Assembly: GCA_008711295.1 (NCBI GenBank)
Contig: VUYV01000017.1
Span: 545,303 to 609,302 of the forward strand
DNA from: Anarhynchus alexandrinus
Taxonomy: Eukaryota > Chordata > Aves > Charadriiformes > Charadriidae
Length of the DNA stretch: 64,000 bases
Direction: 5' to 3'
Below are positions 12,601 through 27,600 of this stretch, piece after piece (positions within the stretch are counted from its first letter, which is position 1; each line of letters starts with the position of its first letter). A program made the translations under genes and the position numbers. A model generated the notes under the pieces. It was given only the letters and a program-made list of their open reading frames with translations, was not told the DNA's origin and did no database searches.

Positions 12601-15600
12601 TTTATGTAGGAAAGAGTCTGTACTTTTCTACCGTTCTTTCCTGTATTCTCATTTTTCCTGAATATAATGTTCACTCAAACATTGCCTTTAAACCAAGCCA
12701 CTGTGAGTCCAAAGCATCAAGTATTTATAGATCTTTTTAAAAAGGGCTTAAAAAGGGTTGTATTTATAGACAACAGAGAAATGATGCATTTTTATAGTGG
12801 TATTCTTTTTGAAGATAGAGAGCAAGGTGTCATAGTCCAACAAATACTGATGTCTGTAAAACTGGGCTACAAGTTTGGTAAGACACTTACATGATAAACT
12901 ACTAAACAACTTCCTAATGGAGCAGTTCAGAAAAGAATCAGTCTTTCTTTTGAACAAGCACAGGTATTTTGTGTATAATATAGTTATGATCCTGAGGTGA
13001 TTGTGGCTTAAAAAACTAGGAAGTTCTGCTAAGGCTTCTAGATTAGGCATATCTCAACAATGCTCATTGGACTGAGGAGAGTTGTTTTTAAAGCACACAC
13101 ATGAAATTTGCATTCTTTACAGTTTTACTGTATTTTATTTCAGATAACCATGCCTTTATTGAAATATAGCTTCTACATTATTTTTGAGGCTTTATGATGT
13201 ATGTACAACAGTATACGTGGAAGTATTTTTATTTTATTCAAACACTAGAAGGCAACTAGTACAAACTTGGTCTACACACCAAAACACTCTGATAGCATCC
13301 AAATGCTTCTCAGGTATTTCTTTGTTACTTGCAGGTTTTGCATCTTCTATAATTTTTTAAAGCATTTGAGTTTCTTCAATTTTCCTATTGTTAACAGATT
13401 TAGTACGTGTTGCCTGTGGTGTTGTAATCGGTTTGAATCAACTTTTGCTTTCTGCTCATTTTAAAAGCTGATTTTTTTCCCATAGTAATATCAATGGCAA
13501 CATTTTGTTTGCATACAGTAGTAAAATGCTTTAACATACTTTACACATTGTTATGCATAAGGTCACCATTTTGTTACGTAGTTTGGTACATTAACTCACT
13601 TCTGACAGACATCACTGAACTCCTAGTCATAAATCACAATAAAAACCCAATAAAAATAAAATATAAGTGAGTCCTTAGAGCTTATTTTGTTTCTTTCTGG
13701 AACTCCTACAGTTTGTTTTTAGCAAGCCAGAAGTATAGAAACCTTAGTTTTTAAGAAAAAGAGAGAATATTATAAATTGCATAACAGCAAAAGTTGGATT
13801 TTTCAGGAAAATGTTGAATTCTAAGACATTGAGTAAAATCCAAATACTGGCAGCATGGCAACAGTACAAGCAAACCACAAAATCTGCAGAAAATTTAACT
13901 GAAAAAGCTGCTATCTGTTTTTTGTCTGTCTTGTGATGTAGTTAATCCATTTTGGCTTCTCATAGTTTTGATAGTTTTCAGCTTGTTTCTTTTCCCTACC
14001 AATTTTATATGTGCGTTTCAAACCAAGCAGGCATTTTTTTAGACTTTCCCTTTCTGCTTTATCTTATTAATGAATATGGATTGTTTGCTGCACATGAATT
14101 TCAGTCAGGAAGTTACTAATATGTTCTGCAGTGAGAGAGGAAGTTTCTGGTAATGAAGTTATGTCATAGTTAGACTACGGCAGTCAATGAAGTTGTATTC
14201 TAAATTAACTGCACAGTGAGACCACAGTATCATTCAGTGTCATTTGCGAATTACCTGATTCCTCAGTGATTTAAGATTTGGGGATTTTAATTTTCATGGC
14301 TTTGCACAAATTGACAAAATGTCTGTTGTTAACTAAAGACTTTGCAAACTTTTATTGTTTATGCTAACCTGTATATAATTCAAATGGGGTCCTTTCTGGG
14401 TCAAGTATCATTCGAAAGTTGTAATATTCATGTAAATCAGTTATTATTTTCTGCTCCCAGTCTCCTAGTAATTTAAAAGAAAAGAAGAGGGTGAAAGATG
14501 AAATAAGGTATAGGTTATGAATGAGTAAAATAGGGAAATAGAGTAAAAGTCTGGATAATTTTAGAAAACATAAATCTCACCTGTTAGGAAACTGTAACTA
14601 TTCTTTTCCATGCACCAAAAATGGCTCAAATTTTACTAAAGAATTCTGGAGAGTTGTTCAATGTCTAAACCTCCAAAGACAGCAGATCTAAAATTGTTAA
14701 CCACTGTCTGCTTATGTTTCATCTGAAGCTCCTGAAAAATATTTTTTCCTTTTTTTCATTATTTGCTTTCATTTTGCAAGTGATTTTCTAATGCTGTTGA
14801 AACTGGTTAACTCCTGTGACGAGTTACCTGTCACAGTGCCAGAATTAAGCATTTTGCCCAGCATATTTTATATAAAGCACAGTGGAATAAATAGGTGGAT
14901 AATCCTGATTCCTAGCACCAAAGGATTAAGTTGGCTTTTATACTTTAATTAAATGGCTTTTTGCATAACTGAAAAACTCATAGAGGAGTGTTGTTTTTAT
15001 GTATTCAGAACATTTTGAATCCTGTTTCAGGAGCTGAAGGATCAGTAAAATAATACATTTTGCAGAAAGTAGTGGAACTATCTCAAAGTATAGGTTTAGA
15101 TTAACAAATATTTCCAGAAGTTGATCTTCTGCCTGGTATTTGTAATTATAATGTGTAATGAGAGAGAAGGCAAGAATTCTTCCCAGATGAACTGCCTACT
15201 GCAGGTAGATTTATCAGGTAATAACAAGCTCATCCAGAAGAGTTCAGTGCTGCCATGATACAAGAGATGAAGTTTTGTTCTTTATTAAATTTGATTAGAG
15301 TTTCACTATCATCTTCAACAGGCATAGGATTTTACATTGGACTATTACAGAAGGTGAAACTTGATATAAATGTCTTAGAGATAGGATAGGCATAGCTGTA
15401 TTCTTTTTTCCTAAGCATTGAAAATCCTGAAGTTTCTGTCTGTTTTTTGTTATTGTATATTTCAATTCACGTCAGGAATGCCTAGAATATTGAACAGATG
15501 TTTTTCATGGGAACTTCCTTTTAAAGTAAAATATGAGACAATGCTGCTTTGTGTTTACTGGAAACAAAATGAAATGTTCCCAACTGATTAAACTGCTTCT

Positions 15601-18600
15601 CAAAGTAATGCATAAAGAGTGGAATTTCGTTGTCACATTTCTGAAGTTAGCATGGAGTTTTACAGTCTGCACAATTCCAATTTGAGTGATCATTTAAAAC
15701 ATACTTTATTTAGCTTTGGAGTTTCTCTTATTTTCTGTTCTAGTGGCTATAATTCTTTTTCAAAAGTGCGAAGCTTCCAAGATGTTACCATTAAGACCTG
15801 GAACAGTAAATTCTCAATTTTGTTGGAAGTGACAGGCATGGTCTTCAGCCTGTCAGACTGATTGTCCAGACAACATTTGACCATCCAAACCAGTATTCCC
15901 ATTTTATCATTGTAGTTTTTGCCCTTTTTAAAGATTCTGAGAATTGACTTGTGAAGAGTTTAGGTTTTCAAGTAGCTTTCTCAGGCCTGCTATGCTTATG
16001 AGAGAAGTCTTTTGGATTTGAAAGGTCTTTCACTATCCTCAGTCAGTAATGTTGTTTTTTTCTTAAGGTAATGAAACATTATTTTTTAATTACATTATTA
16101 TAGGGAATTCCAGCTATTTGGAAAGGGAAAGATTTGATTCCTTTTGGTGTAGATTAGCTGGTCTCATGGTATGCTGTTTCTAAGGTAAATTCCACAAGAA
16201 ATTGGTTATGGTGGTGTAGTATCACCTTTATGAATTCTGTAATGCATTGTTAATGGTCTAGCTTCCCTTAGTAATTGTTTCTTCTGTTATTTACAAAATA
16301 AATAAAATTTTGTAAATTCTTTTGTTACTTCTCCTCAAAATTTTATTTTGACGTGGAGGAATCAGAGTGAATATAGATTGATGATCTTATTTATGAAGAG
16401 GTGAACAGAAAGGATAATTTGGTACTTGATATTTTTGTAGGTATAAGCCTATGCAGAAAGTGGATGGAGTTGCAGATGGCTTCACAGGAAGTGGTCAACA
16501 GACAGGAACATCTGTTGAACAAACTGTCATTGCCCAAAGTCAACATCATCAACAGTTTTTAGGTATGAAAGCAGGTTTTATACTGCTGTTTAAACAGAAT
16601 GAACTTCATTATCACTGTAAACATCAATCACACAAGTGCAGTAGTTGCTTCTAAAGTTTCATACCCTCTTTACAATTCTTACAACAGAACAAAAACACAG
16701 TTAAATTACATGTCCTATGTTGTGAGCTTTATGTAATATTTAATATGCATCATGTAAATATAAAAGGAAAAATATACAAATTCTGTATTTGTGATATATT
16801 TAATATTATATAAATCACAATGCAGGTGCTGTGCAAAGTTATATTAGACATGCATGTTGAAATTCCTGCTATGAAAGTTGTTACCTGCATGTGCATTACA
16901 GTGCATTTTATTTTATAAAAGTGGGGGAACGGTGGTGTTGCAGTACTATTCCCAGTTAGTCATCCAGTGGGCTGTTTTGAAAGTGTGCTGTTGTGTTATA
17001 AGTGGGAAGAGCCAAATAGTTTCAACTGGAACCCCAAAGTTCATGTTTAAAAATCTCCAAGTTGTAGATTCATTGATCCAGCTAAGCATGTATTCTCAGT
17101 AATGGAAGCAAATGGTAATTTAATTATTTCGTTATGCAGAGAGACTCTTTGACTGTGTTATTGCAGAAGGTGTAGGCTTATTTGGTTGGGATTTTCAAGC
17201 ACCAAATTCTTTGGCCTAATTTCGCTGCTATTGAAATCATTGTGAACATAAGGGTAGGATTAAAACGTTTTGAATCTTCCTCTCCAGGTACCTTTCAGTC
17301 CAGCATTTTTCTGTTATATCAGCTATATCTTGGAAACGTTTGTGACAAATAGTAAAAGCACATATTGGCTCTACTTGAAAGTCTAGTAAATTTCAAATAA
17401 ACATGTATATGGAGTCTACTAAGCCCCATCATACCTGGCTGCATAGAAACTCTACAGTTGAACAAGAAAAAAACTATTCAAGGATTAATCTTTCATACAC
17501 TGACATAGATATTTTCCTTCATCATGTAATATTCTGAAAACGTGTGATAGCTTTTCTCTGTAGGTGTAGTATATACTTTTTAGTACATCTTTTTAGTGTC
17601 TTCAAGAATAATTTTATGTTTATTTTTGATTTAAAAATACTGGGTGAATTTGTTTACAATTTTAACATACAATAGGTATGAAAGGCTTCTCTCTTTGAAC
17701 ATTATGACCTTTTGCAATTTATTTCTTTGTGTCATCCTTAATTTTTTTCTTAATCATACTGTAACTGGCATTCTTCACAATAGCCCTTTTTCATTATGTT
17801 GTCATGGACACAGATGCATCTCGAGTACTTCCAGAGTTTGGAGAAGTTGAAATATCTTCTCTACCAGATGGTACTACCTTTGAGGACATCAAATCTCTGC
17901 AGAGTCTTTATCGAGAGCACTGTGAGGTATTTCCTATAAACCATTTATTTTTTACAGTTCATGATTTCTAGTGAAGGTCTGTACAAGACAGTGATACCAA
18001 ATATATTGCAGCCATGTTAGTGGTATGTGACTTTCCCCCATGATATTTTGCTTATTTCATTGGAAAGGACATTAGTAAAAAGATTTTTCTGGAGGGTTCC
18101 CTTTACAGGGGAAAAAAGTAATATATAATAGACACTGAGAATGAAATGTAGTTATGTGTATATTTTCAGAATGTTAGAGGAACTAGGCTTCAGATTGTAC
18201 ATGCAGATCTCTGGTTTAGTTATGTTAGAAATGTAAATCATGTTAAATTATAATTTCTTGTTGTTACATTAAAAGCAGTAACTTTTTTCTCATTTTAAAG
18301 AAGCATTGAGACATTTAGGCCACATTTGATATTGAGCAATATGTCTTCAAAAGTTATTTTTGAAGGTGCTTTCAAACTGAAGTTATGAAAATTAATAAAA
18401 TGGCGGGTTTCCTTTGTGTTTGCAGTGGCATTAAATATTTTCTGTGGGTGAATTCCTCTGATATGTTTACATAGACCATGCTCATTTCTGGAGGCTTCTG
18501 TGCATGTGTGCTTGGCCTTACTCGAGTCTCTGTGCACGCCAGCTTATACTGCTGGATAATTTATGGACATCAAAGGTGTTAAAATAAATATTATTTATAA

Positions 18601-21600
18601 CTTAAGAAATGTGCAGTTTGCCTTTGCTCCACTATGTGAAAAAAGCTATGGATCTAGTTGGAGTTGAGAGTGGGGTGAAGTTGGATAGAAGACAATCTGT
18701 ACTTGTGTTTTATTTTCTCAGGCAATACTGGATGTGGTTGTGAATCTTCAATTCAGCCTGATAGAAAAATTGTGGCAAACTTTCTGGCGCTATTCTCCCT
18801 CTGCTCCACCTGATGGCACTACTATTACTGAACCAAGGTTAGTAAATGTTTCTTTTTATTTACTGCTTCTTATGACAATATAATACAAGTGTCAAAAAAA
18901 AAATCCTACTGGTTTTACCAGCAGAGTAATAATTTTTTTCACATACTAATTTTTCAACTTAAATTTATGTTGTCTGGTATTTTTGTATAGGCTTGGGTGT
19001 ATGCGAAAGTGCAGTCTTGAAATGATTGCGTCATCCATTTTTTTCTTTGCTTTGACAACTACAGTAAAGGTGTCTTTTCCCAGTATTCTATCCATTTCTT
19101 TTAAGCCAAAAGGATTGTTTATCGCTCTGCATAATTTATAAGCTCTAGCAGAGTTATGGAGGCATTTTTTAAATCCATTTCCATGTGACACAATGTGTAA
19201 AGAAGTTCTGTTGGGTGTAGTTGAGACATCTATGACATCTTTATAAAATAGTACATTTTAACACCCGTTGCGTGTTTTTACCTACTGTAAATGCATTATA
19301 ATTTATTCATTTGCTACATTTTTTCACACCAGCAATCTGAGTGAAATAGAAAGTCGACTTCCAAAAGCAAAGCTGATTACTCTGTGCAAGAATGAATCTA
19401 TCCTGAAATGGATGTGTAACTGTGACCATGTGATGTACCAGGCTTTGGTGGAGATTCTCATTCCTGACGTCCTTAGACCTATTCCTAGTAAGTTGAACAC
19501 CTGAAACATTTTATAAAGATTTTTGTGTATGGTGGCGGTGGCCTTGTACCTCATAGGGCAGCTTTAGGAATGTTTGAAAGTTAGGAAAGTATTGTGTATC
19601 ATTTATCCTTAATTTTGTTGTGTAGGAAGTTGTGCTGAGAGTTGATGTACGCTTTGTATTTTAAAAGTATCTGAGGATTTTAGTGCAGTTGGAAGATCTA
19701 GTTTTCAAGATAGAGTTTCATATTAAAGGTACTTCCCTCTGTGTGTGTTACATTTTCAGACAAAAATGTTTTTCTTTTACCCTGGCTGTAGACTACCTGT
19801 TAGTCTTAGACATAAGTCCTGTGGCCCTGAGCCACTGTGCACTAACGTCAGTCAGTCCCTCCACTAAATTCAGTAGTTTTTACTTTTAAAATTACAGATT
19901 AATCTTTGATTAATCTGAAAAAAAAAAAAAGTATAAGATCTTTGTGATTCCATTTTTGGACAGTTAGTCTTTTCTTCCTTGTAAGTGGCTGCTGAAATCA
20001 ATTTTAATGACTGTAAAGACAATGAGAAATTAACTCAGAAATTTGTAGTCCAATTTATTATTCCAATCTAATGTTCTTTCTGTCATACATCCTGCATGAA
20101 AGAGTCAGTAACTGGCCATTCAGCCATTACCAGGAGTACAACTTTCTTTTCAAAGTTAATTTTACTAGAATCCATCGTTGCTCCAGCAGTGTATTTTTAT
20201 GGCTGTTTCTGGTAGAAAATGAATTTATGTGAAGAAAGTTGAACTCCTTTGTAAAACATTTATTGTCTCGCATATGCTGTGCTAAATATTATAAAGAAAT
20301 TGTGTTAGCAACCCACTATAAACCTCATAACTCCTACATATTTTATCCTTTCCATGAAAAAACAGTAGTCACTTTATAAAGTTGGATTAATATTTTTTTT
20401 TAAATTAGGCCCTTAGGTAGCTTTGCAGCTAACAAAGCTATTTTGTCATGCTGTGAACACCTCTTCTGCTATAGAGACTCCAGAAGTAATACGCACTCCA
20501 TAAAAATATCTGCAAGTACTGCCTTGCAGAAAAGTTTTATTGACTTTTTGCTTGCAAGTGATACAAAATTTGGTTGTAGTAAGTTATGTATGATACAAAA
20601 AAAATTTTGGAACTGGAAATGTATAAAATCCGAAGGTCGGCCTTTTACAAAGACAGTTTTACATTTTTTTGAAGAAATGAGTAAGTTCTTGATAGAGATT
20701 GAAATAATTTGTCTTTTCATCTATGTAGCAGAATAAAGGAAAAATGTTCTTTCAAATATATGCAATTATTGACAACCATTACTTGTATAAATTATTTTGC
20801 ATTGGTTTATATTTGATGTTTTACTTTTCTGTCTAATGACAACGCAAGTAGGTAGGATATTAATTTTGAAGTAATATAGTCTATTACAAGCGAATAAGCA
20901 ATGATAAACCCCCCCCCAATTTTAATTACAACGTTTGATAGGTGTAATTAAAACTCTCTCTTCCAAAAGCACCTTATCTTCTAAATAAAAATGTGGTGCA
21001 GACATGTTTTTTCATCAAACCTGCTTTTTGCCTTGCTTTTCACTTGCTTCTCCTGCACAGCCTGGCAGTCTCCAAAGAAGTTTTTATATGATAGCTCCTT
21101 AGCTTGTGGTGTCTTCCTTCCGTATTTCATAAGATGTATTGGGCATTGCCAGTACAGTGTTTCAAGAAAATGGGACACAATCATTTACTATCAGTAATTA
21201 CAGGCATCAGGTCCTTTTCATGCTATCTCTTTCTTTCTAGAATTACCAGTCATATTTGAATAGTTGATACCTACTGTGTTTGACATTCCTGTTTTGGGGA
21301 TGATTATCAGACTTCTTGATGCAAACACATCATCTGATCCCAGGACAAATTCATCCCAAGAGACTTGTGCCTCTGTAACCAGTCCAGTGGTTTTCTGCTC
21401 AGAAGTCCACCCACTGAGCTACCTTTGGAAGACAGCTAATGTATTTTTTTTATTTTTATCTTTAGGACAAACTAACTAAATGGCTTTTTCTAGTCAGCTT
21501 TCCTGTAATGATGGTCTGTACAAGTTCTCTCTTCACTGTTAAATATTTAAAATATTATTAGTTTTGTAACTCCTGCTTTTGAATTAAAATATCTTCTGGC

Positions 21601-24600
21601 ATCACAACAGACCAAGAGGAAGGATTAAGGTTGTGCTTAATGTTTGACTGTGACAATAATGGAGCTGGGTGAAATAGACAAATTCATCATGTTCTGTGGG
21701 AAAACAGCAGTTTTCCTATAGGAAAGTTTGGACTCTGTAGAGAAAAGGGGACTGAAAATGCTTAATCAAAGGCATGGTTATGATTTTTTTTCCCTGAATA
21801 AATGGGAAGATATTGACAGCAGCTGCTCAAAATAGGAAAAATATTAATTTGAAAGGTGCTTGAGGTAAGCATATGATTTTTTAAGGTTAATCTTTTTTCA
21901 TGTCTAGATTTTCAGTGTTTCACTTTTAGAAAAGTCTTACTGTGCTACTCAGCTGTGTGGTACATATTACTGGAGTAGAAAAAGATTACTATTGAGGAAA
22001 AGATTTTTTTTTTATTTTATTTTATTTTTAACCCCTATGTTAAATTTGTCAGCTGAAATGTTTAGTGCCCACAGAATGAATGAAGAATGGCTGTGTGTAA
22101 AGTAGCAAAATTCCTTTTCCTAAGAACAGTGAAATGATGTCCATTTGAGTCAGGAGTAAAGACCATAATTATCTAATGTCTTCGGCAATAGACTAGAGCT
22201 ATTATGTTTTAGAATGGACTTTTTGCACCTTCAAAAGTGACAGAATGGACAACAAACTTGCCTGTGAGTTAGTTTGTATCATAGGTGGAGAATTTATGCT
22301 AAATATATTTCCACACCGTGTTACACAATTCCAGGCAGACAAAAATTTAAAATACTGGAAGGACTTTCTGTCAGTAACTGCCATTGCAACATCATTTAGT
22401 GTGTGTCTAGTAATACTAAACTATCTCAGGCCATTTACTTTGCACCAGACTCACCATGTGGTTCTGTGAAAGGGTTTTCTTGTTTTTCTATGGTAGCCAG
22501 ATTAACTTTAAGGAAGGCTTTGAGGATGTAGGAACTTAAGGTTTTGGTTATGGCTGGATGTGTACTTAAGGATGGAGTATGAGAAAAATTCTGTATTTAA
22601 TATGATATCTCCAAAGCTCATTAGAAATTCATAGTTGTTCCGTACAATACTGATGCCTGATTATCTACTTTAGCTATTTTATTTCTTCAGAACTTAGAAT
22701 TCCTTTCATTTGCTCATCTTTCTTCCTAGTTAAATGCCTTTCTTAAGGCGTGAGCTGCTTTTCTATATTTATTTTTGAAGGAGATCAGCATTACAGTGAT
22801 GTGAATAATTTTGTAATATGTGGTTGGGTGAAAAAGAGTAATAAGCAAATTAGAAGTGAAAAAGCAGTAATATTTTCCTTAAATGTCTAAATATAATTCA
22901 TGCAGCATTTACATTATATCTTCCATTTTGCATTTTCTTGTTCTATAGGTAAGTAAATGTGAGTGAATATGTAGTTAATTTGTAAGTGTACAGAAATAAT
23001 TTACAAAGCAGCACAAGTGAGCTAGTTGATTGGCAGGACTGAAGAAAAAAGCTTGTTCTTTATGTGGAAACCTCAAGGGGGAGAAAAATCCTGTTACCAT
23101 AGAGTGTTCAGCTAATACAGATACTTTGTAAGATCAAATTGTGTTCAGCTAAGCATCCAAATGTGTGGTCAGTTCTATAAATTACTGATATGGACTGTAC
23201 TCCTTGTCACTGCAAATTTGAAAAACATGTGAAAAAGATGTCATGAGGAATACATTTTTTTCTTCTAGTAAATTTATTTGCTAGCAGAAAGCTTTATTAA
23301 AAAGGGGATCATCAATAATTCAAACTTTACTGTTTGAGACATTTCTCAAAGACAAGTTCTATCAGCATTAATTTCTTACTGTACCAGAGTATTCAGCCTT
23401 ATAAACAGAATCCAGTCAATCTTTACTTGGACTGTTTCTTCTCACATGTAGGTAAAATAGTTTGAAAATAAGTACTATTGCTTCTTTCTATTTTTTTCCT
23501 CTTCACTTTTGTAGTTGTGTTCATTGTCTACTAGTCTTTAGAAACCTGTCGTTTTTTTCTTTTTGTTTCCTCCTTTTTGCAACTGTTTGAGTGGATGCTA
23601 TTATGTCACTGAGCAAGTGGTAAGTATGGGAAAGCGAGGTTTCTGCTACTCAGGAGATATGATTTTCTTTTTTCCAGGCACAGTTCCTTGGGAAAAACAC
23701 TTCCTGTCCTCCTTCTTTGAAAAATTTAAACTTATTTTTTGAGGAGTGCATATTGCTGTAAGAGCTTCTTCAGTTTCTCTCTAAATCTGTCAGCCATTCA
23801 GCAGTTCTGTAGGTGCTATAGTAAAGAAACAAAAATGCATACAGATTCCACAGCCATTTGAGTAATTTCATTTTCTGTCAGTGAGACACACTTGTTTATT
23901 GATGATATCCTTAAGCACTGCGTGTTGGATTTTGTTCTTTAAAACTGAAGTAAGCAGCACAGTGACATGGCTTAAGGTTACTTTGGGTTTATTTGAGCAA
24001 ACTGCAGTATGCCAGTAACTGTGATTTTTTTCCAGAGTTCTGGTCTTTAAAAGAGATGCTTAGATGAAATGGAAAGCTGAAAGGTTTTGATGGAAATTTC
24101 CGTCACAACATCTGCTGCAATTACTGATGTTCTTCTATAGGAGTGCCTGAAACAGTACTGCTGGTCACAGACTTCTTGAAAGATGGTTAGATGAGGAAGT
24201 CAGAACTGCTTATTAAACCAAAGCTAAAATCATTATAGCATAATCTATATCTGAATGCGGCATTTTGAACCTAGACTGGATTTGTCTTTTAGTAAATAAA
24301 AGCAGCAGACCTGAACATTGCGTACGTAAGTACTGAAGATGCAAAGCATTTCAAGACAGGTACATTGCTTTCTTTTCATTCTGTTTTTATTCTTTAATGC
24401 ACAGGTGCCTTGACCCAAGCCATTCGCAATTTTGCAAAAAGCCTTGAAGGTTGGCTTTCAAATGCCATGAACAATATTCCACAGAGGATGATACAAACCA
24501 AGGTAGATGAAACTGTTGCAGTGTTATTCTTGCAATGGCAAACCAAGTGGGCAGTAGCATCTAAAAGTAGTAGTTTCTTAACTTTAATTCTAAATTTCAT

Positions 24601-27600
24601 GTTTAGCATCAAGCATCAAATAATGGAATAGGAAATAACTTAGTTTTGTCAAAAAATTATAAGGAAGACATTATTTGATCTGCTACATGGACATAATTCA
24701 CATATGAGAACTCATTAATATAGAATATTAACATGAAGGTTAAAGACTCCATCTGTAGAATTAATCTACAGATAAAGAGTACCGTATTTTTAAAAAAAGT
24801 TAATTTCTTCATAGGTTGCCGCTGTAAGTGCCTTTGCCCAGACTCTGCGAAGATACACATCTCTTAATCACCTGGCTCAAGCAGCTCGTGCTGTGCTTCA
24901 AAATACTTCTCAAATCAACCAGATGCTCAATGATCTTAACCGTGTTGATTTTGCCAATGTTCAGGTAAAATGTAGTTTTAAATAACAGGCTTTTTAAAAA
25001 AAAAAAAAGTGTTCTTTCCTCTGTGATTTTGAACTTTATTGTTAGCCGTCATTATTCTTTCAAGAAAGTGATGTGAGAACGTTTTGCTGATTCACATATG
25101 CAGTGATTCAGTTGAAACATGACAGTTTACACTTTAGAAAAGAGCTCAGAACCATTATATCTGTTTCCATTTACTGCCTTGAAGTGCACGTATTCTTCCA
25201 ACTTCTATGCAAATGTAGAGCAAATACATTCTTAGAATGGGTACCATGAATGTTATTTTAGTAGTAGCATTAATATTATCTTAGAATTAGATCTCAGATA
25301 GTAGCATAGCTTCTGAATGTCTCTAAAAGCTATTAAATGCACAACATTGGTTTTGGTAGAGACTGTTTCATCATTTCAAAGACAATACCATTATTATACT
25401 TTATCTGAGTGCCTGCGCTTCAATTTACAAGATCTCCTTAGTAATTGATTAGATTAGTACAGATTAGTAGTTTCCGGTTAGCTGTAGAATGTAAGTTTAT
25501 ATTTTCACTAAACTTAATTTCTCCACGTGTTTCTGCTCCTCTGGGGAAAAGTATTTTTTTCCTTTTGGCCAGCAAAGTGAAATGTTCCAGATTATGGTAG
25601 TTCTATGTTTGTCTCTTTTCATTGTGAAGAGTGTTTTAACATACTTTTTAAATAATCTTAACAAAAGTCAGTCAAGAGTACTTGACCAAAGATACAGTAT
25701 ATTAATTATTGTAATTTGTTAACATGGACACAGAGTCTGTGAATGAGGTCTTAATCGGCATGTGATAGCTAGAGTTTAAGGACTTGGTTTCCGGTTAGTG
25801 AATCTTCATTTTTGTCTCTTAGTTTCTGAATTGACCAGCTAGCCCTATTTAAACTTGGTAACACTGACTAAATTGCTTATTATTGTATGCAGAGTATGTT
25901 TCTCCATTTGTGTGCTGTTTATGTTGTACTTTTAAGTAATGTGTAATCTGTTACTGCCTATGGTCAGTAAACAAAACAATCCTTGTTTACATACAAAGCT
26001 TTCTGTTATAAGATGATACAACAGAAATTGTCTTTAAGCTTAACTTCTTCAGAACAAAAGGAACCTTGCAGTTGATTTCTTGCTACTTCTTTTATTACTT
26101 TAGCCCCCCATTTAACTGTTCTACCTGCTTGCCCTGCCTGTAGTCCCAGAAAAAATTGACAAGTCCCAAATATTTCAGTAGAAAAATGATGGAATGAGGA
26201 AAGCAGAAGCCTTTTTTGAAAATGAATGTGGAAAACTACAACATACTTGTATCGTTTCCATTGTTTGTTCTCATTTCTTTATTTGATGTCTGCTGTTATA
26301 TGTTATGCTTTTCCCACCCATTTGCTTTCAACAAAATTATGAAAGACATGAAAATAAAAAGTGCTTCTTAGTTTGTCTAGTAAGTGGGTTTTGTCCTTTT
26401 CATCCATTGAATTGCTTAATCTTTGAAAGAGAATTACATTCTCTGCTTTGGCTTATGTATTGTTAATTCAAGAATTGCCATGTGCTGCAACAGGAGCAGG
26501 CTTCCTGGGTGTGCCAGTGTGATGACAACATGGTTCAGAGACTAGAAACAGATTTCAAGATGACTCTTCAACAGCAGAGCACTCTGGAGCAGTGGGCTGC
26601 CTGGCTTGACAATGTAATGATGCAGGCGTTGAAACCATATGAAGGAAGACCCAGCTTTCCTAAAGCAGCACGGCAATTTCTGTTAAAATGGTCTTTCTAC
26701 AGGTAGTATTTAATAGACTTCTAAAACATTCTAACTATTCTATTATTTGCTGAATTGTTCATTGTAGTGAAGTTGACAGATGTAATATCAAACAGTGGCT
26801 TGCTAAGTCATGAAAAACATGTAGGGTTTTGTTTTGTTTTGTTTTGTTTTTCCAGAAAATTATTGTCGCTAACCTTGAACTCAGGGCCACTTGCAAATTG
26901 TCAGGGCATTAAATGATCCTTGTTTATTGTTTTAGAGGCCGTGTGCAAATGATTGCAGGTGGAATTTTTTCCTGAGTTAGAAACATAATATGAATTTTTT
27001 GGGTTGAATAACTACACAATTATTAAGCCACTATTTTAAGTATTATTTAAAAACACTGTGGTATCTATGTTTATTAGGTAAGGAAGACAAAACCTGTTCT
27101 TCATGTGTAAAAAGAACATTAAGATAAGCATTCCATGTTAGCTGCTTATTGAAACAGTTATCAGAGTAAACCTTGTTCTTTGAAAATTACTGTAGCAACT
27201 ACTTGCTAAAGATATCAGAATTTGTCAATACAGTATGTATACACAAGCCTATCTTTTTGCAATTTTAAGTTTCAAATTTTAAAAATTGTGGCAATTAGAA
27301 CCTTTGTACTGGGAAGGTGGACACAACAGACACTATTTAAGCATTAGTTTGTTTAAAATTGAATAGTTTTCATACCATTTTAGTTGTTTGTGTTTTCAAC
27401 AAAGATTTCTTTCAAGGTAGGTTTTACACATGCTCAAGTGTTGGTAATTATGCCTATATCAAAAGAAAAAAAAAACTGAAAACAAAACAATCTGGTTATT
27501 TCTTATGTAGTCTGGTGTCCAACAATACCTTCAGAGACGGGAGAGAAGCAAATGATTGTCTTTCCTGGACATCTCTTTCCAAAGACACCATAAATCAGAC

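Larger units (their letters stand above)
6308..16440 (+). other. RFX3 intron with CR1 and solo LTR
   Basis: This 10.1-kb intron separates the DNA-binding domain exons from the rest of the coding region. It contains the CR1 at about 7262-8870, a CA-rich tract near 9048-9072 and the solo LTR at 9614-10346. The remaining AT-rich sequence shows nothing else I can support. Confidence 0.85.

Noticed and set aside
19488..19504. Read-through of the RFX3 donor giving a short alternative C-terminus
   Set aside because: It is just the first few intronic codons to the first stop. The donor is a consensus site and the downstream exon fits exactly.
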